DNA of 64,000 bases from Littorina saxatilis (GCF_037325665.1 NC_090247.1:18156457-18220456), one strand, 5' to 3'. Positions 10,822-22,442 are shown, counted from the stretch's first letter. Notes: generated from the letters alone by a model not told the origin. Made by a program: numbers and translations.

Positions 10822-11671
10822 TATTTGGATTGCAAACAAGCTCTGAAAATTAAAAATATGAAAATTATGATTAAAATTAATTTTCCGAAATCGATTTAAA
10901 AACAATTTCATCTTATTCCTTGTCGGTCCCTGGTTCCAAAAACATATAGATATGATATGTTTGGATTAAAAACAAACTCAGTAAGCTAAAAAGAATAGAC
11001 ATACAGAAAAGCGTGTTATCCTGCTCAGCGCGACCACTACCGCACTATTCTGCATGGCTTGTCGATTTCACTGCCTTTGCCACGAGCGGTGGACTGACGA
11101 AACTACGAGTATGTGGTCTTGGTGAAAAAAGCAGTGCGTTCAGTTTCATTCTGTGAGTTCGACATCTTGACTAAATGTTGTTATTTCGCCTTACGCGACT
11201 TGTTTTTATTTATTAATTTTTATTTTTGTTCTAACATGGTGAGACAATTTTGTGGCGGATACAATCCAATTCATTTTTTGTGGTGAAAAACACACTTTGC
11301 TTTATTTCAGTAAATGAAGCAAATAATTATGGTTGTAATAGTTGAATGCTGATTGAGACTCGACGCAACTCATAAACTGAAGTCTTGTATGGTTCTTTCA
11401 TGAGGGAAAATGGTCAATCAGTGTTTATGAACTGAATGAAAATATTAGAGAAAAGCACCATTTTTTTGTGTTCAGCATATGAGTGAAGCAGGCAAGGGTT
11501 GCAGATCTGAAAGAGTCTCATAGAGAAATTTAACAAATGTTTCGTCTTTGTTTGTGCCTTCTATCCAGACACTCACAGATGTGGGTATTCTTGTTCATAA
11601 TTTGCAAAAGAATGTTTCATCGTTGTAATAACAAAAAACTGTTTTTGTATATTTTTTAATGCCTATTGTTC

Positions 11672-11677
11672 AATAAA
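11672..11677 (+). promoter_or_regulatory. Candidate polyadenylation signal for the P450 gene
   Basis: AATAAA in the plus strand, followed by T-rich sequence. It would imply a 3.3-kb 3' UTR containing the repeat at 9751-11202, so a nearer non-canonical signal is also possible. Confidence 0.35.
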
Positions 11678-11888
11678 TTCTTCTTTAGAAAAACATGAAA
11701 CATGACCTTGTTCTTTTTTCCGTATGCGCCTTGTTCTGTTGCGGCTGGGTTCATCAGAATTTGAAGAGTAGTCTGCCTCAGCATGGCTTTTTGATATAAT
11801 CTAGTGTGGTGTGCATGTGTGTTTGCATGAATCGTGCAATTTATGTAAATTCATCTTTTTTGGCCAATGATGCACACAGATTTACATT

Positions 11889-11892
<4 letters not shown>

Positions 11893-11955
<63 letters not shown>

Positions 11956-12027
11956 ACGTTCCTCTTTCTTTCACTCTCTCTCTCTCTTTCTCTTTCACGT
12001 TCCTCTCCCTCTTTCTCTTTCATGTTC

Positions 12028-12075
<48 letters not shown>

Positions 12076-12147
12076 TTCACGTTCCTCTTTCTTTCACTCT
12101 CTCTCTCTCTTTCTCTTTCACGTTCCTCTCCCTCTTTCTCTTTCATG

Positions 12148-12241
<94 letters not shown>

Positions 12242-12243
12242 AT
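11893..12243. repeat. (CT)n array with an internal ~125-bp duplication
   Basis: Long CT run interrupted twice by the same block carrying TTTCACGTTCCTCTTTCTTTC and a second TTTCATGTTCCTC, so a segment of about 125 bp was duplicated within the microsatellite. Long Ser/Leu ORFs here are artefacts. Confidence 0.95.
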
Positions 12244-12904
12244 AGTCTTTCCACAGAACAGTTTTGTATTTCTGACCAACATTTAATGACACAAGACAAC
12301 AGACGGGTGTTTAGTTAGTGGGCCCAATCTTCACATTCAGCTGGTGAGCCAGAGACTGGAATCTGCAACACAGAATTAACATAATTGTTTAAAATGTAGT
12401 AACAATCTGGTCACTTGAAACAGAATGGCCATCACACAGAATATTTGATTGCCTGAGAATGGAATTCGTTTTGACAGATGCCGTTTTCACTCCATTCACT
12501 CCAGCCAAGCACACCCACCAAACGCAGCTATAAAGCAAATCAACGACATCAATTAAAATACATTCACTAACATTAACAACATAGGCACTATACAACATTT
12601 AGCGTCAGTCACAAGCGCGCACACATCATGCATAAAACCTTACAGGGAACATGATGAATGAATCTACTGGAGAAATAATGAATTCATTAATGAATGAAGC
12701 ACACACACAAAAACAAGAATTAAAAAAAGCACTGACGATCTGCAGACGAAGGGACATACAGTGATGAGGAGGTGAGGAGAAAGTAGTTACCAAAAAACAA
12801 GAAAGGTAAGTTGTTGGAACGTTTAATTTGACAAAACAAAACAAAACGTTCACAAATATATCGACCCAACGGTTTTTAAACTTGGAACGTTGGCAGTCCA
12901 AAAA
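12244..12904. other. Flank between CT array and secreted-peptide gene, nothing recognised
   Basis: A/T-rich unique-looking sequence without recognisable coding, RNA or mobile features. Confidence 0.5.
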
Positions 12905-12910
12905 TATTTT

Positions 12911-12921
12911 TTTATTTTATT
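12911..12921 (-). promoter_or_regulatory. Candidate polyadenylation signals of the secreted-peptide gene
   Basis: Overlapping TTTATT motifs on the plus strand read AATAAA on the minus strand, just beyond the 74-bp array and about 940 bp after the stop codon. This is the first AATAAA noticed downstream, so the array may be transcribed as 3' UTR. Confidence 0.45.
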
Positions 12922-12944
12922 AATTTAGCATTTCTTTGAAACGT

Positions 12945-13876
12945 GGATTAATCAGCGTAAAAACCACTCACGATCTGCAGACAAAATGAACATCTCTTTA
13001 ATACACTACTTAATGTGTGGAATAATCAGTGTAGAAAATACTCACGATCTGCAGACAAAATGAACATCTCTTTAATACACTACTTAATGTGTGGATTAAT
13101 CAGTGTAGAAAATACTCACGATCTGCAGATAAAATGAACATCTCTTTAATACACTACTTAATGTGTGGAATAATCAGTGTAGAAAATACTCACGATCTGC
13201 AGATAAAATGAACATCTCTTTAATACACTACTTAATGTGTGCAATAATCAGTGTAGAAAATACTCACGATCTGCAGACAAAATGAACATCTCTTTAATAC
13301 ACTACTTAATGTGTGCAATAATCAGTGTAGAAAATACTCACGATCTGCAGACAAAATGAACATCTCTTTAATACACTACTTAATGTGTGCAATAATCAGT
13401 GTAGAAAATACTCACGATCTGCAGATAAAATGAACATCTCTTTAATACACTACTTAATGTGTGGATTAATCAGTGTAGAAAATACTCACGATCTGCAGAT
13501 AAAATGAACATCTCTTTAATACACTACTTAATGTGTGGATTAATCAGTGTAGAAAATACTCACGATCTGCAGACAAAATGAACATCTCTTTAATACACTA
13601 CTTAATGTGTGGAACTGATAATCAGTGTAGAAAATACTCACGATCTGCAGACAAAATGAACATCTCTTTAATACACTACTTAATGTGTGGATTAATCAGT
13701 GTAGAAAATACTCACGATCTGCAGACAAAATGAACATCTCTTTAATACACTACTTAATGTGTGGAATAATCAGTGTAGAAAATACTCACGATCTGCAGAT
13801 AAAATGAACATCTCTTTAATACACTACTTAATGTGGGGAATAATCAGTGTAGAAAATACTCACGATCTGCAGATAA
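12945..13876 (-). repeat. 74-bp tandem array (~12.6 copies) overlapping the stop codon
   Basis: Units of 74 bp differ at only a few sites (GGATTAATC/GGAATAATC, GACAAA/GATAAA). On the minus strand every unit contains TCTGCAGATCGTGAGTATT. The right-most copy runs into the last coding codons and stop of the peptide gene. The first unit (12945) is the most divergent, and one unit has a 4-base insertion near 13614. Confidence 0.97.
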
Positions 13877-14044
13877 AGGGGCAGAACGTGGTGAGGAGGT
13901 GAGAGAAGTCTGTGTCATGCATAACCTGGTTGACCACGGGGGCACACTGCGTCTCGCACTGCTTCTCGGTGGCGTCCTGCTCCAGGGTGCCCGCGATACC
14001 CGTCACGATCGTCTTCAGCTGCGACAGGTCCATCCCGAACAGGC
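13860..14044 (-). CDS. Peptide gene exon 3: mature peptide and stop
   Basis: It encodes LFGMDLSQLKTIVTG, then the cysteine region and TGA at 13862-13860. The G+C-rich coding sequence contrasts with A/T-rich surroundings. The stop codon is inside the first repeat unit of the 74-bp array. Confidence 0.72.
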
Positions 14045-14729
14045 CTGTCAGGGTAAATATAAGGGCCTGGTTAGAACAGTGGTGCATGCATAGTAAGACG
14101 GGTGTTCTCTCACATCTCTGGGCACTATACGAGGGTATTATCATAGCTGCTCCAGGTCAATCCCGAACCGACCTGCCACGGTATAAGGGCATTTTTTTCT
14201 CTATGCAATGCATTTTATGTACATACGTATAATGTGCTCTTACTTCAGTTATATGAAGTAACTTGACATGTATACAAAACAAACAAACAAACAAACAAGC
14301 AGACAGACGAACGAACAGACAGACGGACACCAAGAAACTGATACCGACCATGCAAGCGGAGCGCTGTTAAGGATGTCGCCCATGGCCGGTCCCCTCTGCT
14401 CCACAGGGGCACAGAAAGCCATACAAGAATAAGACAGACAGGAAGACAGACAGACAAACAGACAGGAAGACACACAGACAGACACAAGATATACTGACCA
14501 AGATCGCTGTTAACTTTGATGTCGCCCAGCCCTCGCCCCTTCACTGGGGCACAGAAAGCAATCAAAACGTAACACAGATCGACAGACAGACAGACAGCAC
14601 GGACTCAGACGGACAGACATAAAAACACTGACCAAGACCGCTGTTAAGGATGTCGCCCAGTCCTCGCTCCTCCACGGGGGCGCAGAAAGCCAGGGGCAGC
14701 AGACAGAGCAGGGCAACAGCGAACTTCAT
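13860..14729 (-). CDS. Small secreted four-cysteine peptide, predicted 93 aa
   Basis: Coding exons 14729-14633 and 14044-13860 join at phase 1 (donor GTCAGT at 14632, acceptor CCCTGACAG before 14044). The product begins MKFAVALLCLLPLAFCAPVE, a classic signal peptide with likely cleavage near Ala/Cys 14-16, then a short GLGDILNSGLG linker, an amphipathic region and the pattern C62-x3-C66-x20-C87-x3-C91, ending CRS. Two CxxxC motifs facing each other suggest a helical hairpin closed by two disulfides. I do not recognise the family; a secreted peptide (hormone-like, toxin-like, antimicrobial or mucus component) is all that can be said. An alternative is that the exon continues through the splice-donor-like GTGAGTATT at the stop codon. 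Confidence 0.72.
14349..14421 (-). pseudogene. Third copy of the signal/propeptide exon (3' part)
   Basis: Minus-strand MAFCAPVEQRGPAMGDILNS matches exon 2, followed by a donor-like GTCGGTATC. Spacing from copy 2 is 150 bp, and from copy 2 to the true exon 134 bp, with GACA/AAAC microsatellites between. Confidence 0.6.
14499..14562 (-). pseudogene. Second copy of the signal/propeptide exon (3' part)
   Basis: Minus-strand reading AFCAPVKGRGLGDIKVNSDL matches the end of exon 2, including the same donor context (CTTG|GTCAGT). The first half of the signal peptide is missing; a CCCCAG acceptor-like site precedes TGAAGG. It could be a decayed duplicate or an alternative internal exon. Confidence 0.6.
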
Positions 14730-14757
14730 TTTGGTCAGAAGGATGTTGGTGACGGTG
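14633..14757 (-). CDS. Peptide gene exon 2: 5' UTR end, signal peptide and linker
   Basis: The acceptor is GATTTCAG before 14757, the ATG is at 14729-14727, and the donor is CTTG|GTCAGT. The 28 bases before the ATG are leader. The exon lies next to GACA and ATCA repeats on either side. Confidence 0.7.
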
Positions 14758-14763
14758 CTGAAA

Positions 14764-15535
14764 TCAATCCATCAATCAATCAGTCAAGCAATTAATCACT
14801 CAATGAATCAATCAATCAACCAGTCAGTCAAGCAATAATTGAATCCATACATACATCCATCCATCCATCAATCAGTCAGTCAGTCAATTAATAAATCCAT
14901 CCATCCATCCATCAATCAGTCAATCAATCAATAAATCCATCCATCCATTCATCCATCCATCCATCCATCAATCAATCAGTCAGTCAATCAATCAATAAAT
15001 CCATCCATCCATCCATACATCAGTCAGTCAATCAATCAATAAATCCATCCATACATCAATCCATCAATCAGCCAGTCAATCAATCAATAAATCCATCCAT
15101 CCATTCATCAATCAGTCAGTCACTTGAATCAATCAATAAATCAATCCATCTATCCATCCATCAATCAGTCAGTCAATAAATCAATCAATCCATCCATCCA
15201 TCCATCAATCCATCAATCAGCCAGTCAATCAATCAATAAATCCATCCATCCATTCATCAATCAGTCAGTCACTTGAATCAATCAATAAATCAATCCATCC
15301 ATCCATCAATCAATCAATCGATCCATCCATCCATCAGTCAGTCAGTCAATCAATCAATCAATCCATCCACCCTTCAATCAGTCAATCAATCAATCAATCA
15401 ATCCATCCATCAATCAGTCAGTCAATCAATCAATCCATCCATCAATCAGTCAGTCAATAAATCCATCCATCCATCCATCAATCAGTCAGTCAGTCAATCA
15501 ATAAATCCATCCATCCATCCATCCATCCATCAATC
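14764..15535. repeat. Tetranucleotide (ATCC/ATCA/GTCA)n array
   Basis: About 770 bp of mixed CATC, AATC and AGTC repeats in higher-order blocks (ATCAATCAGTCAGTCAATCA, AATAAATCCATCCATCC). It starts 7 bases upstream of the peptide gene's exon 2 acceptor, so the repeat contributes that acceptor's upstream sequence. Confidence 0.95.
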
Positions 15536-16203
15536 ACACTGAACATCTTAGATTAGCTATCCCTAAACAAATAAAGAAGGAGGCGTCCACTCATGCCCAC
15601 CTCCACAATGAATCCACCAAATGATGTTATGTTCGGGAAGAGGATAACGTGTTATGTGTGGCGTGTTACATGATTGCATTGTGACAAAGCAATGAGGTCC
15701 GATTGACCAAACATTACTACTCAACTGCATTCATATCGCATTTGTCCATGAATACAAAACACTGAAGCGAAAACTAAAAGAACATCCCAAAGCAGAATCG
15801 CTCCATCTATGTTTTGCTTCTTCTCAAAATGAATAACAACAGAAAAATGTGATTGAAAATAACAGAACCCGACAATATCATTCAGCAAAACACACACACA
15901 CACACACACACACACGTATGCGCGCGCTCTCCTCCAAACTATGAACGCTAAAACGCCATGGTAGGTAATTGGCCAATTCATCTTCGCATACTTAAAACTT
16001 TTTCATTAAAAACAAAAAAGTAAAATAAAATAAGATAGCTGCCCCCCCCCCCCCCCCCCCCTCCGAAAAATAAGTAATTAAAATACATTAAATAATTAAA
16101 CAAAATTAAATCACTGACTCGAAATCAGTGTATCCAGTTGGGGCAAATGCTGTTCAAAGTAAAATAAGCTTGCAATAATCTTGAAATTGCTAACAAAACA
16201 AAA
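15536..16203. other. Intron 1 of the peptide gene, microsatellite and poly-C
   Basis: Non-coding. It contains (CA)n at 15891-15915 and a C-run at about 16042-16061. Confidence 0.6.
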
Positions 16204-17064
16204 CAAGTCGCGTAAGGCGAAAATACAACATTTAGTCAAGTAGCTGTCGAACTCACAGAATGAAACTGAACGCAATGCAACGCAGCAAGACCGTATACTC
16301 GTAGCATCGTCAGTCCACCGCTCATGGCAAAGGCAGTGAAATTGACAAGAAGAGCGGGGTAGTAGTTGCGCTGAGAAGGATAGCACGCTTTTCTGTACCT
16401 CTCTTCGTTTTAACTTTCTGAGCGTGTTTTCAATCCAAACATATCATATCTATATGTTTTTGGAATCAGGAACCGACAAGGAATAAGATGAAAGTGTTTT
16501 TAAATTGATTTCGAAAATTTAATTTTGATCATAATTTTTATATTTTTAATTTTCAGAGCTTGTTTTTAATCCAAATATAACATATTTATATGTTTTTGGA
16601 ATCAGAAAATGATGGAAAATAAGATGAACGTAAATTTGGATCGTTTTATAAAAAAAATAATTATTTTACAATTTTCAGATTTTTAATGACCAAAGTCATT
16701 AATTAATTTTTAAGCCACCAAGCTGAAATGCAATACCGAAGTCCGGGCTTCGTCGGAGATTACTTGACCAAAATTTCAACCAATTTGGTTGAAAAATGAG
16801 AGCGTGACAGTGCCGCCTCAACTTTCACGAAAAGCCGGATATGACGTCATCAAAGACATTTATCAAAAAAATGAAAAAAACGTCAGAGGATATCATACCC
16901 AGGAACTCTCATGTCAAATTTCATAAAGATCGGTCCAGTAGTTTAGTCTGAATCGCTCTACACACACACACAGACAGACAGACACACACACACACATACA
17001 CCACGACCCTCGTCTCGATTCCCCCCTCTACGTTAAAACATTTAGTCAAAACTTGACTAAATGT
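16204..17064 (-). mobile_element. ~860-bp interspersed repeat (copy 2, inverted)
   Basis: Opposite-strand, uninterrupted copy of the repeat at 9751-11202. It begins CAAGTCGCGTAAGGCGAAAA and ends with the palindrome ACATTTAGTCAAAA/TTGACTAAATGT. It sits inside intron 1 of the peptide gene. Confidence 0.85.
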
Positions 17065-17133
17065 AAAAAGATAACAGAATAATCGTTTATATCCTGAGAA
17101 CACAAAAAACATGTCAAGCGGTAGGTTGCTTAC

Positions 17134-17160
17134 CTTCAGCTGAAATTAGGAAGACGTAGA
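17134..17160 (-). other. Probable non-coding exon 1 of the peptide gene
   Basis: The minus strand shows a strong splice donor GAAG|GTAAGC at 17133, about 25-30 bases downstream of where a start directed by the TATA box would fall. The next acceptor is at 14757. The start position is inferred. Confidence 0.45.
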
Positions 17161-17181
17161 GATCTAAGAAAAAAGTCTTGT

Positions 17182-17190
17182 CTTTTTATA
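17182..17190 (-). promoter_or_regulatory. TATA box of the peptide gene
   Basis: TATAAAAAG on the minus strand, about 50 bases before the splice donor. Its position relative to the donor fits a short first exon. Confidence 0.5.
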
Positions 17191-17354
17191 ACATTTCTCA
17201 ACTTGAAAAGCGTGAACCAGTTTCAAAACTTCTGTACTCTTCCCATGGGCTTGATCTGGCTAAAAATACTGGTAGCAAACATAGTGTATTTAGATTGAAG
17301 TCATGACTGTATTTTGTCTTATCTTTTATCGTTCATCACGAACAGGGAGGAACG

Positions 17355-17582
17355 TGTGTGCGTGTGTGACGGTGTGTGTGTGTCAGTGTGTATGTGTGTT
17401 TGTGAGTGTGAGTCAGTGTGTGTGTGTGTGTGTCTGTGTGTCAGTGTTTGTGTGTGTGCGTTTGTGAGTGTGTGTGTGTGTGTGTGTATGTGTGTGTTTG
17501 TGTGTGTGCGTTTGTGAGTGAGTGTGTGTGTGTGTTTGTGAGTGAGTGTGTGTGTGTGTTTGTGTGTGTGCGTGCGTGCGTT
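17355..17582. repeat. (GT)n-rich microsatellite
   Basis: Interrupted TG/GTGAGT repeats ending in GCGT; the long Cys/Val ORFs are artefacts. Confidence 0.95.
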
Positions 17583-17742
17583 CCGGCGTTCGTTCGTTCG
17601 TGCGAGCCTGCGTACTCAAAAGTTACGCTTAACAACACAATCATGTGTGATGTGCTCTGTAGGAAGAACCTTAATGTTTGAGCTTACCATGAAGTCTCGA
17701 ACAAAGCCTCGGAATGATACTTAACATGAAGTCTCGTGTAAA

Positions 17743-17743
<1 letters not shown>

Positions 17744-17777
<34 letters not shown>

Positions 17778-17915
17778 TGCCACGGTGTGTGCGTGTGTGT
17801 ACGGTCAGTGTGTGTTTGTGTGTGTGTGTGTGTGTGTGTACATGCATGCGTACGTACAGGCATGTGTGTGTGACTGTGTGCGTGCGTGCGTGCGTGCGTG
17901 CGTACGTACGTGCGA
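17744..17915. repeat. (GT)n and (GCGT)n microsatellite
   Basis: TG runs followed by TGCG and ACGT repeats. Confidence 0.95.
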
Positions 17916-18155
17916 GTGATAGTGCTGATTGATACATGTAATTAGATAATGCTGTGCGACGGTACTGGTACGCCAACAGCACGACGCAAATGGCCCGTTA
18001 CAGTACGTTCTGCTTGTTTCCACAGTTTCCCCTCGTGTAAGGTCTGTTACGATTTCATCACTTTAACTCCATTCCCAAAGCAGGGATATCAACACACACA
18101 CACACACTCATGCATGCATGTTAGTGCAGCACACACACATTTACAGAGACAGAGG

Positions 18156-18157
<2 letters not shown>

Positions 18158-18244
<87 letters not shown>

Positions 18245-18245
18245 C
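18158..18245. repeat. (GA)n microsatellite
   Basis: Continuous GA run with one GACA interruption, preceded by a short (CA)n at 18094-18107. Confidence 0.95.
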
Positions 18246-18517
18246 AGCCTGGCAGCGACAACGGAAGGTACACACGAAAACGAACTGAAATACAAAACAG
18301 CAAGGGAGTCAGTGAATGTGGTTTCAAATCAGGATTTTTTAATTCTCCACAGGTGAGATGCTAAACAAACCCCACATAAAACCCTGTGATACCCAGGCAC
18401 ATACACAATGCATACTACCTGAAAATGAAAGGTACCATTTTTTTCCTGTAAGCAATCATTTGCACCATCCCAGATCTGGCCACGTTTACACACGTGATAA
18501 AAAATCCTTTTACTTAA

Positions 18518-18807
18518 CACTTTCTACCCCACCTATGTAGACCAAGTTTTTTTGGGCTGAGACCAGCTGTGCTGCAGCAGGTCACTCAGAATTAATTGTA
18601 GTAACTGTGTAGTAACTGTGAATCAACACGCTGGAATGCAGGCGTCAGATCGACGTTACAGTAAGCGACTAAAGCTAACAGTCTGATCGGATATATCCGT
18701 ACCTGGTCAGATAGAGCCATAGTGCTTTTAGTTATGCGCTATAGAAATCTCCTTAATAAAATAAATATGAGTGGGTACGGATATTTCCGTACCTGGGAGA
18801 CAATGAG
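18518..18807. mobile_element. TTAA-flanked element with GGATATATCC motifs, copy 1
   Basis: It begins CACTTTCTACCCC and ends GACAATGAG, with TTAA on both sides (18514-18517 and 18808-18811). It contains GGATATATCCGTACCTGG and a second GGATATTTCCGTACCTGG. The second copy is at 46822-47063. TTAA duplication and weak terminal inverted repeats point to a piggyBac-type non-autonomous element. Confidence 0.75.
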
Positions 18808-19034
18808 TTAAAGACACATACCAAACACATACAACTTCACATGTACTCTGGCTAATTTTTGTACAGACAAGGAGTTTTTCATTGAATCAATTTCATAATT
18901 GACACCAGTGTTAACCTGTGAAAACAATTCAGCAAAAAATTCCCACTCCGCACAGAACGCTGGCTGGATATTGATTTTTGGCATGTGTCCAAATGGAAGA
19001 ATGGTGTTACACCATGTAAAAGCCTGTACAAATC

Positions 19035-19270
19035 TTTCTTTCTTTCTTTATTTGGTGTTTAACGTCGTTTTCAACCACGAAGGTTATATCGCGACGGGGA
19101 AAGGGGGGGGAGAAGGGATAGAGCCACTTGTTAATTGTTTCTTGTTCACAAAAGCACTAATCAAAAAATTGCTCCAGGGGCTTGCAAGTCGTAGTACAAT
19201 CATTATGACCTTACTGGGAGAATGCAAGTTTCCAGTACAAAGGACTTAACATTTCTTACATACTGCTTGA
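19035..19270 (-). mobile_element. 5'-truncated retroposon (family R1), older copy
   Basis: On the minus strand it ends ...GTTAAACACCAAATAAAGAAAG, a tail shared with four other copies. The flanks CCTGTACAAATC and CCTGTGCAGATC match at 10 of 12 bases, which looks like an aged target-site duplication. Confidence 0.75.
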
Positions 19271-21831
19271 CCTGTGCAGATCTGTGATGGTTGAAATGAT
19301 CCCTTACGGGAGAAGGATTGTACTTTTAAGCCATTGTGACTGCATAAGTACTGCAAATATAAAGCTAGCCTAGTGACATCTTATAAAAAGCTACACAATT
19401 ATGGTGAATCCCACCACTGTGACTGCATACTGAAAATATAAGCCTAACTTAGTGACAACTTATAAAAGCTACACAATTACGGTGAATTACATGGTCAAAG
19501 TTCCTTCATGCAAATCTATTAAAAAAACTTTGAAAAACGTGGTTTATAATGAAGATATTTCTTGGTACAAGCCTAAAATATGCAGTACAAAAAAAAAGAA
19601 AAAAAAGAATCACATTTTCCTCAATTGCAAAGGTTCGTATAAACCCAAAAAAGACAGTAGAATTATCATACCACTTTAAAATCTCAACCCTAATTAACCC
19701 CAACATGAAGAAAACAAAGAAGATTTTTCTTGCACACCAAATTACTCAAAATTAAATCACAAATCCTGCTTCTTCTTCTACGTGTCCCAAATCACAAATT
19801 CAAATCTCATCAAGCCAGAAGCTTTGACATTGAAACATGAGAAGTATCTGAATGGCATCATGATTGTACAATGTGCAACAGCATAGAGGGGTCCCAGAAG
19901 CTGAAAAAGAGTGAATGTTAATTCAGTGAGGTGTAATGTCTGCTCTTAACGAGCTGTAGCAATTGTGTTTTGACAATTAGAAGTTACTTTGAATGTAAAA
20001 TGTTCTCATCATACTGGCTTGTAAACAACAAGAAATTCGACACATGCAGACACAGACATAGACACGAACAAACATTACTCTGAAGAACTAAAAATAGAAT
20101 GAGTATCTTGATAAATACCTAAATATTACCTTACTGTAAACTGCCACTGATTATCAAGGGCATGTAACTGAGGTAAAAGGCTACAGAACTGTATGTCGCT
20201 GGCTATGACGGCATAGCATCAATACAGTTTTTAAGGTTAAGTACACATACATTTTTCATCAAGGTGTTATATTCAACAAGAGTAATAACTGAGGCTATAC
20301 CTGACAACTGAATAATAGGAAACATGAAAATTACTGAGACAATGTTTTGCAATTTATTTCTCAGCAAAGTACAATTAATGGATTTCGTTTTCTTTTAGAT
20401 CATACTTTGACACAGAAAATAAGAGTTGAACACAAAGGTTAGAATTTCTCTAAGGTGTGTCCTTCTTCTTATCAACAGCACACACATCCACACATGTTAC
20501 ATACACAACACACACACTGTAACACACACAGACACAAACACACACACACCAACACACACACAAGCACTAACATACAAAGGAACCACACATACACACACAC
20601 ACACACGTGTACACTAACACATAAAGGAACTAGAAAAGAATAGAATATGTCTGAAAATACACCAGTTAATTTGTTTGTGACCTGTTATTGAGAAAAAAAC
20701 TCCAGATTAAAATTCATCCTATGTAGGTAACTGTAGCTCATTCCGGCAAACACCTCACAAATATTTCTTGAGAAAAAGTCACATTCAAGTGGAATTGCAT
20801 AACAAAACACTGGCAAACATATCCAGAAAAGTAATTACAGCACAAGATTCAGTTAGTACTTGCAGAGCAGTCAATGACTTATTTAATGTCATGCCAAAAA
20901 CCTAGCTTCATTCAGTACGCAATACACAAAAGTGAAGTTCAACTAATAAAAAAAGAAACAAATCTTCGATGAAATTATGAAGAAAAAGCCAGAAACCAAG
21001 TGTTATGGCAGTACCAGGCAAAGACGAATCTTAGTTACAATAACAAAACCAAAAACAAAGAAAAAGGAATACTATGAAATAATGACTCTTTCAACTTGTT
21101 GGCGTAAAAAAAAAAATAAAACAAATAAAAAAGCGTCCCATTTTAAAACACAGTTAAACGTGGAATTGGGTGGTTGAAAGAGTCGAGACATACGTGTTTG
21201 CGATTGGTCAGAGGATTAATATGGCAAATTCAAATGAATTGAACAAAAAGAACATTTCAAACAGCAGTGACAAACAGCAGTGACAGTCTGAAAGAAGACG
21301 ATGTGTGTGCAATGGAGAAAGACATGGAGCCAGACAATTTAATACAAGGGAAAATGCTGACATGTTGGTGCTGATTTTATTATTCAATTATGCACTTTTA
21401 AAAGGCTGATACAGAAACAAATCTTGAATTAAACACACGCATACACGCACTCATGCATAGTGCACAAACACACACACACAGACGCACCCACACCCACACA
21501 TGCACGCACGGATGCACACACATATAATCTCTCACAACCTGAAAGCTGTGTTTACATGTTAGGCTGGATGTCTAATAAATTGTGACCTTTTGATCTAGCG
21601 ATGACCTCAAAACTAAACTTATCTTTAAAAGAAAAAAATCTAATATAACGGTCACAAAATGTCATGTTACTGTATGGCCCTTATCTGTTTGTGTGTTGCT
21701 CTCTAAGTCGTCTCATGGAACACTAAACCAATTCACTTTTCTAAAACTGAATTCAGAAAATAACTTAACTGTTTTCAACAACTTCTAATTTCCTATGCTC
21801 ACAGTTCCATTCCCAAAGCATTGCTTGTTAA
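19271..21831. other. Intergenic, A/T-rich, no gene recognised
   Basis: Only short spurious ORFs. It holds (CA)n-like tracts around 20476-20607 and 21436-21520. Confidence 0.55.
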
Positions 21832-22407
21832 AGGTCCTTGTCTACATTTTTATACCGAAATCGCCATTTGACCATTAAAATGCAGAGTCTATTATCTACA
21901 AATATCAACAATACACCCCCTTTCGATCAGGAAAGACGAAGCCAGTATAGCCGTTTGAAAATTCATTGTAGTATTCCAGCGTAGTACTCATAGTAGGATA
22001 TCCTTATTTGGAAAATGCCAAGCGCAAAACTCCTCTCAAATCCTGTGCATTTCGTGCGTTTAAAAAAAAGCGTGGACAGCGCTCCAGTGTCAAACTGTTG
22101 CTGCACTTGTTTGGACGTGGCTATAAGCATATATAGTGACATGAATTTGATTGGTCAGTATTTTTAGGCAAAGCACATGTTCTCAGCAAACAGAAAACAA
22201 ACTATTGGAAGCGTGAGTCCTGCTACCCAAAAATAAAATCTTTTTTTACATATTTTTTTTTCTATAACTTTTTCCCCCTGGTTCATTCATCATCTGACAT
22301 AACTTTTTAGCGAAATCTAACCATAAGATTATTGAAAACAAGAGAGGCGAAGCCTTCAAGGCTCACGTAAGAAATCGACAAACAGTAACACAAACTCAAT
22401 CACTCCG

Positions 22408-22442
<35 letters not shown>

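Larger units (their letters stand above)
9751..11202. mobile_element. ~870-bp interspersed repeat (copy 1), split by a DNA transposon
   Basis: It starts with a palindromic terminus ACATTTAGTCAA/TTGACTAAATGT and ends CGCCTTACGCGACTTG. The opposite-strand copy at 16204-17064 shares both ends and the body. Copy 1 is interrupted at 10238-10821 by another element; removing that stretch gives the same length as copy 2. I recall this terminus as very common in periwinkle DNA, but the class is unknown to me. (GTCT)n lies at about 9826-9848. Confidence 0.8.

Noticed and set aside
11806-12318. Ser/Leu-rich or Glu/Arg-rich proteins over CT/GA arrays (also at 18121, 26935, 27264, 59624)
   Set aside because: Pure dinucleotide repeats give long open frames on both strands; no supporting features.
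14245-14838. Independent coding frames over 14245-14716 with Cys/Leu/Ser-rich translation
   Set aside because: Most of the length is GACA/AAAC microsatellite; only the short CAPVExRG stretches are related to the true exon and they lack a full signal peptide.
15273-15542. Asn/Ser/Ile/Gln repeat protein (89 codons)
   Set aside because: Translation of the (ATCA/ATCC)n array.
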